DNA from: Burkholderiaceae bacterium
GTDB taxonomy: Bacteria; Pseudomonadota; Gammaproteobacteria; Burkholderiales; Burkholderiaceae
NCBI GenBank assembly: GCA_023253905.1
Contig: JALREG010000149.1
Span: 1-8,195, forward strand
Reading direction: 5' to 3'
Length of the DNA: 8,195 nt
Of the stretch, positions 6,585 through 8,195 are shown piece after piece; positions within the stretch are counted from its first letter, which is position 1; every line of letters starts with the position of its first letter. A model generated the notes under the pieces. That model worked only from the letters and a program-made list of their open reading frames with translations, was not told the DNA's origin and did not search any database. The translations under genes were made by a program, and so were the position numbers.

Positions 6585-6893
6585 ATGAAAACCACGCATC
6601 TACTCCTGCTCGCCGCTCTGGCGGTTTCCCCTGTTCTGACCACCGCCTCCGGGTCGGATCAGGATCGTGCTCGCGCTGCCCTGCAGGCAGGCGAGGTGCT
6701 GTCACTTCGAACCATCCTCGAGCGAATCGAGCGCGATCACCCGGGACAGGTGATCGAGGCCGAGCTCGAGCGCAAGGGCGGCCGCTGGATCTACGAACTC
6801 AAACTCGTGCAGACGGGGCGTCAACTGATCAAGCTCGAAATTGATGCGAGCTCGGGTGAGGTGTTGCGGCGTGACGAGCGCACGCGACGCTGA
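6585..6893 (+). CDS. Small secreted PepSY-domain protein
   Basis: This 102-residue protein starts with a clear Sec signal peptide (MKTTHLLLLAALAVSPVL, cleavage expected around residues 20-23). Most of the remainder is one PepSY domain (about 25-98), with the motifs LRTILERIERDHPGQVIEAELE and GRWIYELKLV and the ending IDASSGEVLRRD. PepSY proteins of this kind often accompany QseBC-like two-component systems and are thought to act in the periplasm, perhaps on the sensor kinase. The ATG at 6585 is chosen because it begins the signal peptide. It has no ribosome binding site and lies only 24 bases from the operator, so a leaderless transcript is possible. A GTG at 6507 has a GGAG six bases upstream, but it would place the operator inside the gene. 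The response regulator follows after 14 bases. Confidence 0.88.
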   Translation: MKTTHLLLLAALAVSPVLTTASGSDQDRARAALQAGEVLSLRTILERIERDHPGQVIEAELERKGGRWIYELKLVQTGRQLIKLEIDASSGEVLRRDERTRR

Positions 6894-6907
6894 GACAGTA
6901 AAACGCT

Positions 6908-7567
6908 ATGCGCATTCTGGTGGTTGAAGACGAGCCCACACTAAGACGCCAGCTGCGCGAGGCAGGCGAGGCGGCGGGCTATGTGGTCGACGAGTGCGAT
7001 AACGGTCGTGATGCGCATTTCCTGGGCGACACCGAAACCTATGATGCGGCGGTGCTTGACCTGGGGCTACCGCTTCTTGATGGACTGACCGTTCTCAGAC
7101 GCTGGCGCGAAGCGGGGCGTTCGGTTCCCGTTCTGATCCTTACCGCGCGCGACAACTGGACCGAAAAAGTGGCCGGCATTGACGCAGGGGCCGATGACTA
7201 CATGACGAAGCCCTTCCATATGGAGGAGCTCCTGGCGCGTCTTCGTGCTCTCATCAGACGGTCCGTCGGGCTGGCCGACCCGGTGCTCCGCCATGGCGAA
7301 TTGAGCCTGGACACCCGCAGTGGAAAGGTCACCCGCGCGGGGGTAGCCGTCGCGCTCACCAGCCATGAGTACCGGGTACTCGAATATCTGATGCATCGCT
7401 GCGGCGATGTCGTCTCCCGGGCCGAGCTGATCGGGCATGTCTATGCGCAGGACTTTGACCGCGACTCCAACACCGTGGAAGTTTTTGTCGCTCGCTTGCG
7501 CAAAAAGCTCTCTGCCGATCTGATCGAAACCGTGCGAGGCTTGGGCTATCGTATCGCCCGACCATGA
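6908..7567 (+). CDS. OmpR/PhoB-family response regulator (QseB/PmrA-like)
   Basis: This 219-residue protein is a complete response regulator. The receiver domain (1-118) has the acidic pair Glu7-Asp8, the phosphorylated Asp51 (VLDLGLPLLDG), Thr79 (LILTARD) and Lys101 (TKPFHMEEL). A winged-helix DNA-binding domain follows (about 126-217), with LTSHEYRVLEYLM, the recognition-helix region SNTVEVFVARLRKKL and the closing wing ETVRGLGYRI. It should be phosphorylated by the kinase encoded immediately downstream and then bind tandem half-sites as a dimer. The array at 6523-6561 is the obvious target, implying autoregulation and control of the cytochrome b561 operon. The ribosome binding site is weak, so translation may depend on the PepSY gene 14 bases upstream. 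Its stop overlaps the kinase start (ATGA). Confidence 0.95.
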   Translation: MRILVVEDEPTLRRQLREAGEAAGYVVDECDNGRDAHFLGDTETYDAAVLDLGLPLLDGLTVLRRWREAGRSVPVLILTARDNWTEKVAGIDAGADDYMTKPFHMEELLARLRALIRRSVGLADPVLRHGELSLDTRSGKVTRAGVAVALTSHEYRVLEYLMHRCGDVVSRAELIGHVYAQDFDRDSNTVEVFVARLRKKLSADLIETVRGLGYRIARP

Positions 7568-8195
7568 AACCGCGTCAACGGTCTGGATCCCTGCGCGTTC
7601 GATTGCTGGTCATCACGCTGGTGACGGTGCTCGCCGCGCTCTCGGCAGCCTATTGGTGGCTGAGCGGGCGCTTTAGCGCGGAACTGCAACGTCAGCTTGA
7701 CACGGCGCTCGCGCAACAGATCGATCAGGTTACCGCGCGGCTCGATTTCAACGAGGCGGGCGAACCTCTGATTGATACGCGCCGCCTCTCCGATCCGCGC
7801 TGGGAACGCCCTTACTCCGGCCTCTACTGGCAGCTTGACCGGTTGGCTGCCGACGGCAACCGACGCGATGCGCTGCTTCGCTCGCGTTCGCTGTGGGACG
7901 CGCAGCTTGGTCCGATTCGCGCGGTCACGCCCGCCGAAGATCTTCATGCCCATGATGTGGGCGGACCAAGGGGCGAGCGGCTGAGGGTGCTCGAGCGCTC
8001 AATTCGCATCGCGGGGCCGTTGCCTGCGGAGTGGCGACTGCTCGTGGCTGCGGACACGCGCGATACGCAGGCCGCGCTGCGCGATTTCGATGGCGTGCTG
8101 CTGGCCTCGCTAGGGGGTCTCGGTGCGCTGTTGTGCCTGGCGGCACTTGGTCAGGTGGGGCTGGGGCTCGCGCCTCTCAAAGCGTTACATGCGTC
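7564..8195 (+). CDS. Sensor histidine kinase, N-terminal part (cut by window end)
   Basis: An open frame starts with ATG at 7564, overlapping the regulator stop by four bases, and runs to the window end with 210 complete codons and no stop. The first transmembrane segment is at about 14-34 and the second at about 178-203. Between them is a periplasmic sensor region of about 140 residues with the motif DPRWERPYSGLYWQL (77-91) and a second segment, LRSRSLWD (105-112), which I recall from QseC-like and related kinases. GLAPLKAL (201-208) looks like the start of a HAMP domain. The catalytic domains (H box, ATPase) must lie beyond the right edge. It should phosphorylate the adjacent regulator; the signal is unknown, but the PepSY protein may act on this sensor. 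Confidence 0.92.
   Translation, partial: MKPRQRSGSLRVRLLVITLVTVLAALSAAYWWLSGRFSAELQRQLDTALAQQIDQVTARLDFNEAGEPLIDTRRLSDPRWERPYSGLYWQLDRLAADGNRRDALLRSRSLWDAQLGPIRAVTPAEDLHAHDVGGPRGERLRVLERSIRIAGPLPAEWRLLVAADTRDTQAALRDFDGVLLASLGGLGALLCLAALGQVGLGLAPLKALHA

Noticed and set aside
1..8195. CRISPR array, tRNA, rRNA or insertion sequence
   Set aside because: No regularly spaced repeats, tRNA-like folds, rRNA segments, transposase motifs or long terminal inverted repeats were seen on reading both strands.

Overview
This GC-rich window looks like a chromosomal segment of a betaproteobacterium, probably Burkholderiales or a relative. That placement rests on the kind of gene products present and the strong GC bias at third codon positions; no marker gene fixes the genus. 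No transposase, integrase, tRNA, rRNA or CRISPR array was seen. The window is almost fully coding.

Left part (1-2157). Two genes on the minus strand are the start of an operon: a DUF2848 protein, followed 41 bases later by a protein cut by the window edge. An intergenic region of about 300 bases with operator-like palindromes and a possible sigma70 promoter separates them from a plus-strand gene. That gene encodes a lipoprotein with two fasciclin (FAS1) domains and a Tat-like signal. A GC-rich hairpin lies where it converges with the next minus-strand gene.

Middle part (2158-6474, minus strand). Reading from 6474 downwards, the genes encode a membrane cytochrome b561, an S4-domain 23S rRNA pseudouridine synthase of RluF type, an NPPW-motif methyltransferase of unknown substrate, and a protein with two tandem OsmC domains. 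The first three overlap by four bases at each junction (ATGA, then TTGA), so their translation is probably coupled. The OsmC gene follows after 176 bases and may have its own promoter.

Right part (6475-8195). A plus-strand operon diverges from the cytochrome b561 gene: a small secreted PepSY-domain protein, an OmpR-family response regulator, and the N-terminal 210 residues of its sensor histidine kinase, cut by the window end. The response regulator and kinase genes overlap by four bases.

Between the divergent operons is the strongest noncoding signal in the window. Four TGAAC/GTTCA half-sites are arranged in exact mirror symmetry, giving one tandem TTCAG-N6-TTCA(G/A) box pointing each way. 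This is the expected form of a binding site for an OmpR-type dimer. The simplest reading is that the regulator controls its own operon and the cytochrome b561 operon from one shared operator. Cytochrome b561 next to PepSY and QseBC-like genes is a known type of neighbourhood. Coupling that cytochrome to an rRNA modification enzyme and a methyltransferase is less expected.
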